Shown piece by piece: positions 17,075 to 25,127 of a stretch of 64,000 nt of DNA. The stretch's first letter is position 1, and each line of letters begins with the position of its first letter. The position numbers were made by a program, and so were the translations under genes. Under the pieces are notes generated by a model. It had not been told where the DNA came from and did not search any database. It worked only from the letters and a program-made list of their open reading frames with translations. This DNA comes from DASYRM01 sp036004405. Its GTDB lineage: Bacteria > Acidobacteriota > Vicinamibacteria > Vicinamibacterales > UBA2999. Location: positions 24,113 to 88,112 of the forward strand of contig DASYRM010000065.1 of NCBI GenBank assembly GCA_036004405.1, given 5' to 3'.

Positions 17075-17386
17075 ATGGACATCACGATCATTCCGAACGA
17101 GAACACGAATGCGCCGGCCGGCAAGCTGGCCGACGCCGAGCTGCACTTCACCGACGGCGCCCTCGAGGGCTTGAAGCTGATCGGCTTTGGCGTGTGGGAA
17201 GGCCGGGGAGGCGGCAACGGACGGCTCAACGTCACGTTTCCGTCCCGCCAGTACACGGTCAACGGCGAGCGGCGCAACTTCGCGCTCCTTCGCGCCGTCA
17301 CCGACGGCGCCGCGCAGGACCGCCTGCGACAGCTCATCCTGCAGGCATACGCGGACCATCAGCAGCGCATGGCACTCGCAAGCTGA
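17075..17386 (+). CDS. Small SpoVG-like protein
   Basis: This 103-residue soluble protein starts at an ATG with GGAGGA four bases upstream (17065-17070). The central part, with FGVWEGRG, VTFPSRQYTVNGERRNFALL and RLRQLILQAY, recalls the SpoVG fold, where a strand with FPSR and a C-terminal helix are conserved. SpoVG-family proteins bind nucleic acids. The resemblance is by eye only and the N-terminal part is different. No operon partner is evident; pepF starts 22 bases downstream, so co-transcription is possible. Confidence 0.7.
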   Translation: MDITIIPNENTNAPAGKLADAELHFTDGALEGLKLIGFGVWEGRGGGNGRLNVTFPSRQYTVNGERRNFALLRAVTDGAAQDRLRQLILQAYADHQQRMALAS

Positions 17387-17408
17387 CCGGAGCGCCTAAA
17401 ATGAGCGC

Positions 17409-19289
17409 ATGACATTCCGTGTCCGCACGTTCTGGACCGCCGTCTGCGTCGCCGTCCTCTCGCTCGCCGCGGTCGCGCAGGAGCGCGACCGCGCGAAAAT
17501 TCCCGAGAAGTTCAGGTGGGACCTCGGCGACATCTATCGCAACGAGGCCGCCTGGCGCGCCGCCAAGGACAAGCTGGCCGCCGACATCCCGGCACTCGGC
17601 TCCTTCAGGAGCAAGCTGACGGGCTCGCCGGCCGCCCTGGCCGACGCGCTCGACCGGATCTACGGCGCGAGCCAGGAGCTGGGGCGACTCTACTCGTATG
17701 CGAGCCTGGTGGCCGATCAGAACACGCGGATCAGCGCCAACCAGGGGATGCGCCAGGAGATGGTGCAGGTGGCCGCCGCGTTCAGCGCCGCCACGTCGTA
17801 CGTCGACCCCGAAATCCTCAAAGCCGGCAAAGCGACGATCGAGCAGTACGTCGCCACCGAACCGCGGCTCAAGCCGTACCGGATGCGCCTCGACAACGTC
17901 CTCCGCCGCGCGGCCCACACGTTGAGCGAGAGCGAGGAGCGGCTGCTGGCCGATGCCCAGCCGATGGCGGGCAGCGCCGGCAACGTGTTCGGGATCCTCG
18001 CCAACGCCGACTTCCCGTATCCGACCGTGACGCTCTCGGACGGGAAGCAGGTGCGGCTCGACGCCTCGGGATATCAGAGCACCCGAGCCCTGCCCAACCG
18101 CGCCGACCGCGAGAAGGTGATGTCGGCGTACTTCAAGGCCGTGGGCGGCTTCAGCGGGACGTTCGGCTCCACCATGAACGCCGAGGCGCAGAAGGTCCTT
18201 TTCTACGCCAAGGCGCGGCGCTACCCCACCGCGCTCGAAAGCGAGCTCGACGGGCCGAACATCCCAGTGTCGGTCTATTCGCGTCTGGTCGAAGGCGTCA
18301 ACCGCAACCTGGCGTCGTTCCACCGCTACTTGGCTCTCCGCAAGCGGATGATGGGGGTCTCCGAGCTGCACTACTACGACCTCTACGCACCGCTGGTGGC
18401 GTCGGTCAAGCTCGAATACACGCCGGAGGACGCGCAGAAGATCGTGCTCGCCGCCGTCGCGCCGCTCGGCCCCGATTACGTGGCGACGATCCGCCGCGCG
18501 TTCGACGACCGGTGGATCGACCTCCTGCCAAACGACGGCAAGCGCTCGGGCGCCTACTCGAACGACGTGTTCGGCGTGCACCCGTACATGCTGATCAACT
18601 ACACCGGGCAGTACAACGACGTCAGCACGCTGGCGCACGAGCTCGGTCACACGATGCAGAGCTATCTCTCGGACAAGGCGCAGCCCTATCCCACCGCGGA
18701 CTACCCGATCTTCGTCGCCGAGGTGGCGTCCACCTTCAACGAAGCGCTGCTCAATGACTACCTGCTGAAACAGATCAAGGACGACGACGCGCGGCTGTCG
18801 ATCCTGGGTGGCTACCTCGAGAACATCAAGGGCACGGTGTTCCGCCAGACGCAGTTCGCCGAGTTCGAACTGCGCCTCCACCAGATGGCGCAGAACGGGC
18901 AGTCGATCACCGGCGAGGCGCTGGCGAAGTTGTATCTCGACATCACGCGACGCTACTACGGCCACGACAAGGGCGTCGCGGTGGTGGACGACTACATCGC
19001 CCACGAGTGGAGCGTGGTCCCGCACTTCTACAGCGACTTCTACGTGTTCCAGTACGCCACGTCCTTCACCGCGTCCGAGGCGCTCGCGGCCAAGGTCAAG
19101 TCGGGCGACGCCGCGGCCACCAGGCGCTACCTCTCGTTCCTCGGCGCCGGCGGATCGAAATACCCGATCGACCTCCTCAAGGACGCCGGCGTGGACATGA
19201 CCACCGACGAGCCGCTCAACCTCACGATCCAGTCGATGAACCGCGTGATGGACGAGATGGAGAAGATCCTGGCCGCCAAGGGCCGTTGA
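17409..19289 (+). CDS. pepF: Exported oligoendopeptidase F (M3 metallopeptidase)
   Basis: The 626-residue protein opens with a signal peptide (hydrophobic VCVAVLSLAAVA, likely cut near AVA-Q at residue 24). A helical PepF/M3 N-terminal domain follows, then the M3 catalytic domain with HELGHTMQSYL, where H410, E411 and H414 form the zinc site, and a downstream FVAEVASTFNEALL glutamate motif. M3B enzymes cut oligopeptides of roughly 7-20 residues; an export signal makes this a periplasmic or surface peptidase. The ATG has no strong ribosome site. A long palindromic element lies just after the stop. Confidence 0.94.
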   Translation: MTFRVRTFWTAVCVAVLSLAAVAQERDRAKIPEKFRWDLGDIYRNEAAWRAAKDKLAADIPALGSFRSKLTGSPAALADALDRIYGASQELGRLYSYASLVADQNTRISANQGMRQEMVQVAAAFSAATSYVDPEILKAGKATIEQYVATEPRLKPYRMRLDNVLRRAAHTLSESEERLLADAQPMAGSAGNVFGILANADFPYPTVTLSDGKQVRLDASGYQSTRALPNRADREKVMSAYFKAVGGFSGTFGSTMNAEAQKVLFYAKARRYPTALESELDGPNIPVSVYSRLVEGVNRNLASFHRYLALRKRMMGVSELHYYDLYAPLVASVKLEYTPEDAQKIVLAAVAPLGPDYVATIRRAFDDRWIDLLPNDGKRSGAYSNDVFGVHPYMLINYTGQYNDVSTLAHELGHTMQSYLSDKAQPYPTADYPIFVAEVASTFNEALLNDYLLKQIKDDDARLSILGGYLENIKGTVFRQTQFAEFELRLHQMAQNGQSITGEALAKLYLDITRRYYGHDKGVAVVDDYIAHEWSVVPHFYSDFYVFQYATSFTASEALAAKVKSGDAAATRRYLSFLGAGGSKYPIDLLKDAGVDMTTDEPLNLTIQSMNRVMDEMEKILAAKGR

Positions 19290-19329
19290 TTCGTACGTGG
19301 CTGCCGGTCTCTAACGCTCCGTTTCTGCC

Positions 19330-19489
19330 TCACGGACGGCAAGAGAGTTCTGTGCGGCCTCCGGCTCGACGCCGCGGAAGAACTCCTCGCGCGCAGCCTC
19401 CGGGGAAGGCTGCGCCTCGTCGTTCTTCATCTGTCGCTGGCGCTCGCGGCGCTCGCAGTCGGCCTACAGAACTCTCTCGCCGTCCGTGA
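19330..19489. repeat. 160-bp nested inverted repeat (MITE-like)
   Basis: The outer arms 19330-19358 and 19461-19489 are inverted copies that agree at 24 of the first 25 bases (TCACGGACGGC, then AGAGAGTTCTGT). Inside, GCGCAGCCT (19391-19399) and AGGCTGCGC (19407-19415) form a perfect nine-base stem around seven bases, with partly complementary sequence between. Overall it is one long imperfect palindrome without an open reading frame, as expected for a miniature transposable element or large RNA hairpin. It overlaps the first codons of the next ORF. Confidence 0.7.
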
Positions 19490-19872
19490 ATCGCCCAGTC
19501 GCGTTTGGACCGCTGCCAGGGCAAAACGACGCTACTCACGCCGAGGCGCTGGTGTGCCCGGTGCCGTATTTCAGGGACACCGGCGACCTGAAACCGATCT
19601 CGGTGCGGGTCGTGGTGAACGATCGCCACCATCTGTCCGGCATCGCGGCGTATCTGTGCGGCCGGGACTCGACCGGGCCGAAGATCTGCGACAGCGCCGA
19701 CAACTTTCCCACGGTCTTCGGCACCTCGACGATCGAGCTGACGATTCAGCCCGTTGCCGCCACACGGTTGGTCTGGATTGAAGTCGTCATTCCCGACAAT
19801 GACGACGACGGCAACGCGTTCACCGACAACGACACCAGCGGCATGCTCGGTTATCGCGTGCTGCGGCCGTAG
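19486..19872 (+). CDS. Hypothetical protein, N-terminus possibly lost
   Basis: The frame encodes up to 128 residues, with strong third-position GC and a plausible soluble protein: SVRVVVNDRHHL, CGRDSTGPKICD, TIELTIQPVAATRLVWIEVV and an acidic PDNDDDGNAFTDND stretch that could bind calcium. The listed GTG start at 19486 falls in the right arm of the palindromic element, and no ribosome site is visible. The protein looks like the C-terminal domain of a secreted beta-rich protein whose start was displaced. I do not recognise the family. It may be a pseudogene. Confidence 0.5.
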   Translation: MNRPVAFGPLPGQNDATHAEALVCPVPYFRDTGDLKPISVRVVVNDRHHLSGIAAYLCGRDSTGPKICDSADNFPTVFGTSTIELTIQPVAATRLVWIEVVIPDNDDDGNAFTDNDTSGMLGYRVLRP

Positions 19873-19894
19873 AAGACCGCCGACGACGAATAGG

Positions 19895-19957
19895 GACGGG
19901 CCGCCTGAAGGCGGCCCCTACGACAGAAGGGACGGGCCGCCTGAAGGCGGCCCCTAC
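19895..19957. repeat. Tandem pair of REP-like palindromes, 36-bp period
   Basis: Two identical 27-base units (19895-19921, 19931-19957) have perfect GGGCCGCC/GGCGGCCC stems around TGAA and end CCCCTAC. The full direct repeat, including spacer, is 36 bases. On the minus strand each unit begins GTAGG. The GTAG of the second unit supplies the TAG stop (19956-19954) of the radical SAM gene. Confidence 0.85.
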
Positions 19958-21699
19958 GACAGAACGGTGAGAAGGCGGGCGTTGTCCTTCTGTCGCTTGG
20001 GAGGCAGCGTCCACTCTTCACGCCGCGCCTTGTCCATCTCGGCGCGGAAGAAGCTGTCCTTCATGCCGCCGTCGATGATGTCCCACGGCAGCACCGGGTC
20101 GGCGGAACGGTCGCGGAACACGTAGAAGTCGGCGTCCACTCCGGCTTCTTTCACCGCCGCCCGCCAGTTGCCGCCGTTGCGCTCGGCCGCCTCGATCGCG
20201 GGCGCCACGCGGCGATCGCCCAGCGACATCAGCGCCTGATAGAACGAGTGGCGCTCGGACTTGATGTTGAAGTAGACGTTCTCGATGTCGGCGGTGAGGC
20301 TGCGCAGCCGCTTGATCTTGCGGTCGATCGAGGCGTCGTCCTCCATCGGCAGCCACTGGTAGGCGGTGCCGGGCTTGGGGACGAGCGGGTTGACGCTGCC
20401 GACGATGCGGCCAACGTGGCCGCGCCCCTTGGCGTGCCGCATCATGATGTCGCGCATCGCCAGCGTCTGGTCGCGGATTGCCACCAGATCCTCGTCGGTC
20501 TCGGTCGGGAGGCCGATCATGTAATAGAGCTTCAGATTCTCCATCCCCGACGCGAAGATCATCTCGGCGGCGGCGAGAATCTCGTCGTTGGTGATAGTCT
20601 TGTTCACCACGCGCCGCAGCCGGTCGGATCCGACCTCCGGCGCGATCGTGACCGTGCGCTCGCCGCTGGCGCGCAGCAGGTTGAGAATCTGCGGCGTGAG
20701 ATCGTCGAGACGCAGCGACGCCGGGCTGATGCTGTAGCCCATCTCGGTCAGGCGCGTGAGAATCTCCTCGATGTCGGGGTGGTCGCAGAGCGCAATCGAC
20801 ACCAGGCCGGCGCGATTCGAATAGGGTTTGGCGGCCGCGGCCAGCTGCAGGATGCGCTCGGTGGGAAACGCCCGCACCGGCAGGTAGTTGTAGCCCGCCC
20901 AGCAGAAGCGGCACAGGTTGGCGCAGCCGCGCACGACTTCGACGAGAAACCGCGACCCGAACTCGGTGTCGGGCGTGAAGATCGACGTCACTGGCGGATC
21001 AACCGCCTCGGTCGTCTTGAGCGCCGCCTTGCGCACGACCGCAGGTGCGCCGGTGCCGTCCTTGGGCGCGAAGCGCTCGATCGAACCGGACTCCCGGTAG
21101 TGGACGTCGTAGAACGACGGCACGTAGTAGCCTCGCGACTGCGCCAGCCGCTTCAGCAGATCGTCGCGATCCGACGCCTCGCGGAAAGCCGCGAGCAGCG
21201 GCGGGATGAGCGCCTCGCCCTCGCCGGCGGCAATCACGTCGGCGAAGAGTGCCAGCGGCTCGGGGTTCACGAACGTGACCGCGCCCCCGATGAGCACCAT
21301 CGGGTCGTGATGGGTGCGCTGCTCGGCGCGGGCAGGAATGCCCGCCAGCCGCAGCATGGTCAGCACGTTGGTGTAGTCCCACTCGAACGACACCGAGAAC
21401 GCCAGGATGTCGAAGTCGCGCACGAGCGTCTGAGACTCGAGCGTAACGAGCGACGCCCCGGAGGTCTTCAGCGCCGAAATCTCGCTCTTCGGCGGCAGGA
21501 AGACGCGCTCGCACACGATGCCGTCCTCGGCGTTGAACAGACGGTAGACCGTCTGGAAGCCGAGGTTGGACATCCCGACGAAGTAGGTGTTGGGAAACGC
21601 CAGCGCGACGCGCAGGCGGCCGGCGTGCGGTTTCCGCACGTAGCCGACCTCCTTGGCCAGGAGGGCCTTGGCCTGTTCACGCTGTTCCCACTGCCCCAT
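19954..21699 (-). CDS. B12-binding radical SAM protein, TIGR03960 family
   Basis: The 581-residue protein has an N-terminal B12-binding-like domain (VALAFPNTYFVGMSNLGFQT, then ESQTLVRDFDILAFSVSFEW), followed by a radical SAM domain whose CX3CX2C cluster motif is GCANLCRFC (C259, C263, C266). GEGEALIPPLL and IAPEVGSDRLRR are typical of this family. The companion TIGR03936 domain, often fused C-terminally or encoded next door, is absent. The family's reaction is not established. The stop codon comes from a REP element, so the last few residues may differ from relatives. The gene is upstream of none of the dcw genes in transcription; it runs in the same direction, downstream of ftsZ. Confidence 0.92.
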   Translation of the reverse strand: MGQWEQREQAKALLAKEVGYVRKPHAGRLRVALAFPNTYFVGMSNLGFQTVYRLFNAEDGIVCERVFLPPKSEISALKTSGASLVTLESQTLVRDFDILAFSVSFEWDYTNVLTMLRLAGIPARAEQRTHHDPMVLIGGAVTFVNPEPLALFADVIAAGEGEALIPPLLAAFREASDRDDLLKRLAQSRGYYVPSFYDVHYRESGSIERFAPKDGTGAPAVVRKAALKTTEAVDPPVTSIFTPDTEFGSRFLVEVVRGCANLCRFCWAGYNYLPVRAFPTERILQLAAAAKPYSNRAGLVSIALCDHPDIEEILTRLTEMGYSISPASLRLDDLTPQILNLLRASGERTVTIAPEVGSDRLRRVVNKTITNDEILAAAEMIFASGMENLKLYYMIGLPTETDEDLVAIRDQTLAMRDIMMRHAKGRGHVGRIVGSVNPLVPKPGTAYQWLPMEDDASIDRKIKRLRSLTADIENVYFNIKSERHSFYQALMSLGDRRVAPAIEAAERNGGNWRAAVKEAGVDADFYVFRDRSADPVLPWDIIDGGMKDSFFRAEMDKARREEWTLPPKRQKDNARLLTVLS

Positions 21700-21727
21700 C
21701 GATCGAGTGTACTCGGTCGGGGAGGGC

Positions 21728-21794
21728 GTACGTAGAGGCGCACCTTCAGGTGCGCCTGCGCAGGCGGACCTCTTCGAGGTCCGCCTCTACGTAC
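21728..21794. repeat. Double REP-like palindrome after ftsZ
   Basis: Perfect 13-base outer arms (21728-21740 and 21782-21794) enclose two hairpins: GGCGCACC/GGTGCGCC with a TTCA loop (within 21732-21756) and GGCGGACCTC/GAGGTCCGCC with a TTC loop (21763-21786). On the minus strand the right end begins GTAG and gives the TAG stop of ftsZ at 21789-21787. It separates ftsZ from the radical SAM gene and may serve as a transcription barrier. Confidence 0.8.
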
Positions 21795-23058
21795 GTCTCA
21801 GAAAGGCGGGGACGTCGAAATGCGAGGCCTGGTCCACCCCATCGGCGTTGCCGCCGGAGGCGCCGGCCCGCACCGCCCTGGCACCCGCGTCCACGTTCCG
21901 CAGCGGCACTTCAATCGTCGGCCGGCGTGAAATCGGCTGCGGCGGCGCTTCCGCCGGCTCGAGCGGCACCGGGCCGTTGCCCGCCGCGGCCATCACCCGC
22001 TGCGCGTATTCCTGGTAGCGCGTCATGTCCACCGGCGTCTGCGAGGCCCCCGACGCCGCCACGCGGCTCGTCTTGCGATCGAACCCGGTGGCGATAACGG
22101 TGATCTTCACCTTGCCCACCAGCTGGGGATCGACCACGGCGCCGAAGATGATGTTGGCGTCCTCGTGCGCCGCCTCCTGGATGACGCAGGAGGCTTCGTT
22201 CACTTCGATCAGCGACAGGTCGGGACCGCCGGTGACGTTGATGATCACGCCGCGGGCGCCGTTCACCGTGCTGTCCTCGAGCAGCGGGCTGGCAATCGCC
22301 TTCTGCGCCGCCTGCATCGCGCGGTTTTCGCCCTCGGCGATCCCGGTGCCCATCATCGCCACGCCCATGCCCGACATGATGGTCTTCACGTCGGCGAAGT
22401 CGAGATTGATCAAGCCCGGCACCAGAATCAGATCCGAGATGCCCTGAATCGCCTGCCGCAGCACGTCGTCGGCCAGCGTGAAGGCGTCGTTCATCGTCGT
22501 CCGGCGGTCGATGATCGAGAGCAGCCGCTCGTTGGGGATGGTGATGACGGTGTCCACGCACTCGCGCAGCGCCTCGAGCCCCGCCTCGGCCTGCAGCGCG
22601 CGCTTCTTGCCCTCGAAGCGGAACGGCTTGGTCACGACGGCGATCGTCAGCGCCCCGAGCTCGCTGGCCAGGCTGGCGATCACCGGCGCAGCGCCCGTGC
22701 CCGTGCCGCCGCCCAGGCCGGTGGTGACGAAGATCATGTCGGCGCCCGACAGCGTTTGAATGATGTTGTCGGTGTCTTCGAGCGCCGCCTGGCGCCCGAT
22801 GTTGGGGTCGGCTCCGGCGCCAAGCCCCTTGGTGAGCTTGTGGCCGATCTGCAGCTTCACCGCCGACTTCGCGTGGTCGAGTGCCTGCAGATCGGTGTTG
22901 GCGACGATGAACTCGACGCCCTCCAGCCCCACTTCGACCATGCGGTTGACGGCGTTGCTCCCGCCGCCGCCCACGCCGATCACCTTGATCTTCGCGCCCC
23001 GTCGCGCGTCAGACGCCAGCGTCATACGCAGATCCGACTGTTCGCGGTCACGTGCCAT
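21787..23058 (-). CDS. ftsZ: Cell division protein FtsZ
   Basis: The 423-residue tubulin homologue forms the cytokinetic ring. It shows the GTP-binding tubulin signature GGGTGTGAAPV, the N-terminal KVIGVGGGGSNAVNRM, the T7 synergy loop NLDFADVK and a C-terminal linker ending in FDVPAFLRR, the peptide that binds FtsA and other tethers. ATG at 23058 is chosen because GAAGGGGG lies about six bases upstream; a TTG six bases earlier is possible. Only one residue follows the conserved C-terminal peptide before the REP-derived TAG. It is the last gene of the dcw cluster, 12 bases after ftsA. Confidence 0.98.
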   Translation of the reverse strand: MARDREQSDLRMTLASDARRGAKIKVIGVGGGGSNAVNRMVEVGLEGVEFIVANTDLQALDHAKSAVKLQIGHKLTKGLGAGADPNIGRQAALEDTDNIIQTLSGADMIFVTTGLGGGTGTGAAPVIASLASELGALTIAVVTKPFRFEGKKRALQAEAGLEALRECVDTVITIPNERLLSIIDRRTTMNDAFTLADDVLRQAIQGISDLILVPGLINLDFADVKTIMSGMGVAMMGTGIAEGENRAMQAAQKAIASPLLEDSTVNGARGVIINVTGGPDLSLIEVNEASCVIQEAAHEDANIIFGAVVDPQLVGKVKITVIATGFDRKTSRVAASGASQTPVDMTRYQEYAQRVMAAAGNGPVPLEPAEAPPQPISRRPTIEVPLRNVDAGARAVRAGASGGNADGVDQASHFDVPAFLRRT

Positions 23059-23070
23059 ACCCAACCCCCT

Positions 23071-24303
23071 TCAGAAGAACTCTTTGAAAATGCCCCAGAT
23101 GCGGCCGGTCATCCGGCTGAACGCGCCGGCGCCGCCCTTGGCCAGCACCGGCGGCCGGTTGCGGTGCGCGTACAACGCCAGCCCCACCGGCGTCGCGAAC
23201 ACGGGGCTCGTCACGTGATCGGCCAGCCCGCCAACACCCGCGGGGTGCCCGCGGCGGATCGGCAGATCGAAGATCTGCTCGGCGATCTCCGGCATGCCCT
23301 CGAGGATCGCTGCCCCTCCGGTGAGGACGATCCCCGAGTTGAGCGACTTCTCGTAGCCCGCGCGGCGGATCTCGTCCCACACCAGGTGGAAGATCTCCTC
23401 GGCGCGGGGTTGCAGGATCTCGGAGAGGATGCGGCGTGCCATCAGCCGCGGCTTGCGGCCGCCCACGCTCGCCACCTCGATGGTGTCCTTCTCGTCCACC
23501 ATCGCCGACAGTGCACAGCCGCTCTTGCGCTTCAGCTTTTCCGCATCGGGGATGGGCGTGCGCAGGCCGACGGCGATGTCGTTGGTGAAGTGCTCGCCGC
23601 CGACGGCCACGACGCCGGTATGCCACAGGCTGCCACGCTCGAAGATCGCCAGGTCGGCGGTGCCGCCACCGATGTCCACGAGCGCCACGCCGAGCTCCTT
23701 TTCGTCGGGCGTCAGCACCGCTTCGGCCGCCGCGAGCTGCTCGATCACCGTGTCCACCACCGTGACGCCGGCGCGGTTCACGCAGGAGACGATGTTCTGC
23801 GTAGACGAAGCGGCGCCGGTCACGATGTGCACGTTCACCTCGAGCCGCGTGCCCATCATCCCGATCGGCGCGCCGATGCCGTCCTGCTCGTCCACCACGA
23901 AATCCTGCGGCAGCACGTGCAGGATCTCGCGGCCGTTGGGCAGCGTCACCGCCTTGGCGGCGTCGATGGCCCGGCGCACGTCGTCACGGGTGATCTCGCG
24001 GTTCTTCCCGGCCACGGCAATGACCCCGCGGCTGTTGAAGCCCTTGACGTGCGGGCCCGACAGCGCCAGGTGCACCGAGTCGATCTCGACCCCCGCCATC
24101 AGCTCGGCCTCCTCGATCGCCTTCTTGATCGAGTCCACGGCCGCCTCGAGGTTCACGACGACGCCGCGCTTGATGCCGCGCGACTCCGCCACCCCGATGC
24201 CCACGATGTCGCAGCGGCCGTCGTCGAAGGTCTCGGCCACCACGCAACTCACCGTCGAGGTGCCCACGTCGAGCCCGACGACGTATCGCTCTTTACGCGC
24301 CAC
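23071..24303 (-). CDS. ftsA: Cell division protein FtsA
   Basis: This 410-residue actin-like ATPase tethers FtsZ to the membrane. It has phosphate-1 VVGLDVGTSTVSCVV at the N-terminus, the SHS2 (1C) insertion, phosphate-2 ALVDIGGGTADLAIFE, the adenosine motif GIVLTGGAAILEGM and a C-terminal amphipathic stretch ending in IFKEFF. The start is GTG at 24303, sharing one base with the ftsQ stop TAG (TAGTG); upstream open frame is a shadow of ftsQ. Position between ftsQ and ftsZ is canonical. Confidence 0.97.
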   Translation of the reverse strand: MARKERYVVGLDVGTSTVSCVVAETFDDGRCDIVGIGVAESRGIKRGVVVNLEAAVDSIKKAIEEAELMAGVEIDSVHLALSGPHVKGFNSRGVIAVAGKNREITRDDVRRAIDAAKAVTLPNGREILHVLPQDFVVDEQDGIGAPIGMMGTRLEVNVHIVTGAASSTQNIVSCVNRAGVTVVDTVIEQLAAAEAVLTPDEKELGVALVDIGGGTADLAIFERGSLWHTGVVAVGGEHFTNDIAVGLRTPIPDAEKLKRKSGCALSAMVDEKDTIEVASVGGRKPRLMARRILSEILQPRAEEIFHLVWDEIRRAGYEKSLNSGIVLTGGAAILEGMPEIAEQIFDLPIRRGHPAGVGGLADHVTSPVFATPVGLALYAHRNRPPVLAKGGAGAFSRMTGRIWGIFKEFF

Positions 24304-25127
24304 TAGTCCTCCCCACGTGATTTCCGTTCCCGGGGCCGCACGTAGATCCGCTTGTCGAACCGCAGATCCACATAGTCGATGCCGTCCACTCGCTCGCGCA
24401 GCGCCGGCGCCAGCTCCAGGTACGCCTGCAGCCGCTCGGCGAACTTCTCGTGGCCGACCTTCAGTACGGCGGTGTCGTTCTTGAGCAGAACGGCCGCGTC
24501 GCGCACGTCGCTGACGTCGATCTGCGACACCATCCGCGCCAGATCGGGCTGCTGCTGCAGGCCCGCGATCAGGCGGCTGGCGAGGATGGCGCGTTCGCCG
24601 TCCACCAGCGTGGGGCCTCCGGCGGCCAGTCCGTCGATGATCGGCAGGTCGAGCGTCGCGTAGTTGGGGCCGAACTCGTCGATGATCGTGCCCTCGGGAT
24701 CGACGAGCATGAGCCGATCGTTGAGACGCCCGATGCCCATCGGCTCGCGCTCGGCAATCACCACCATGATGGTGCGAGGGAACACGCGGCGCAGCGTGGC
24801 ATCGGCCACCCACGGGGCACCGCGCAGCTTCTCCCGCCACGACTCGAGGTCCACGGTGAGCATGTGCGTGCCCTCGAGCCCCTCGAGTCGCGACAGCACC
24901 TCGCCGCGCGACATCCGCTGGTTGCCGTCGACGGTAATGCGCGCCACCTTGAGCGCCCCGGTGGTGAACATGAACGCCACCGACTCGTAGACGCAGAACA
25001 CGCCCACCAGCACCGCCACGGCCACGCGGATGAGCGTGCCGCGCGACAGGCGCAACGCGCGCCTGCGGGCGGGCGACACGTGCGCGCGGCGGAACCGCTT
25101 GTCGCTCGGGGCGGCGACGGTTTTCAT
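24303..25127 (-). CDS. ftsQ: Cell division protein FtsQ
   Basis: The 274-residue bitopic protein has a basic cytoplasmic tail, one membrane helix (about residues 33-53), a POTRA domain starting LKVARITVDGNQRMSRGEVL and a beta domain (PRTIMVVIAEREPMG, LMLVDPEGTIIDE). It scaffolds the divisome by joining FtsB and FtsL in the periplasm. ATG at 25127 overlaps the murC stop as ATGA. Sequence is divergent from the E. coli protein, as usual, and the identification rests on POTRA plus position in the cluster. Confidence 0.93.
   Translation of the reverse strand: MKTVAAPSDKRFRRAHVSPARRRALRLSRGTLIRVAVAVLVGVFCVYESVAFMFTTGALKVARITVDGNQRMSRGEVLSRLEGLEGTHMLTVDLESWREKLRGAPWVADATLRRVFPRTIMVVIAEREPMGIGRLNDRLMLVDPEGTIIDEFGPNYATLDLPIIDGLAAGGPTLVDGERAILASRLIAGLQQQPDLARMVSQIDVSDVRDAAVLLKNDTAVLKVGHEKFAERLQAYLELAPALRERVDGIDYVDLRFDKRIYVRPRERKSRGED

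Noticed and set aside
22165..24306. A 713-codon plus-strand open frame opposite ftsZ and ftsA
   Set aside because: It is a shadow of ftsZ/ftsA codons with composition typical of antisense frames.
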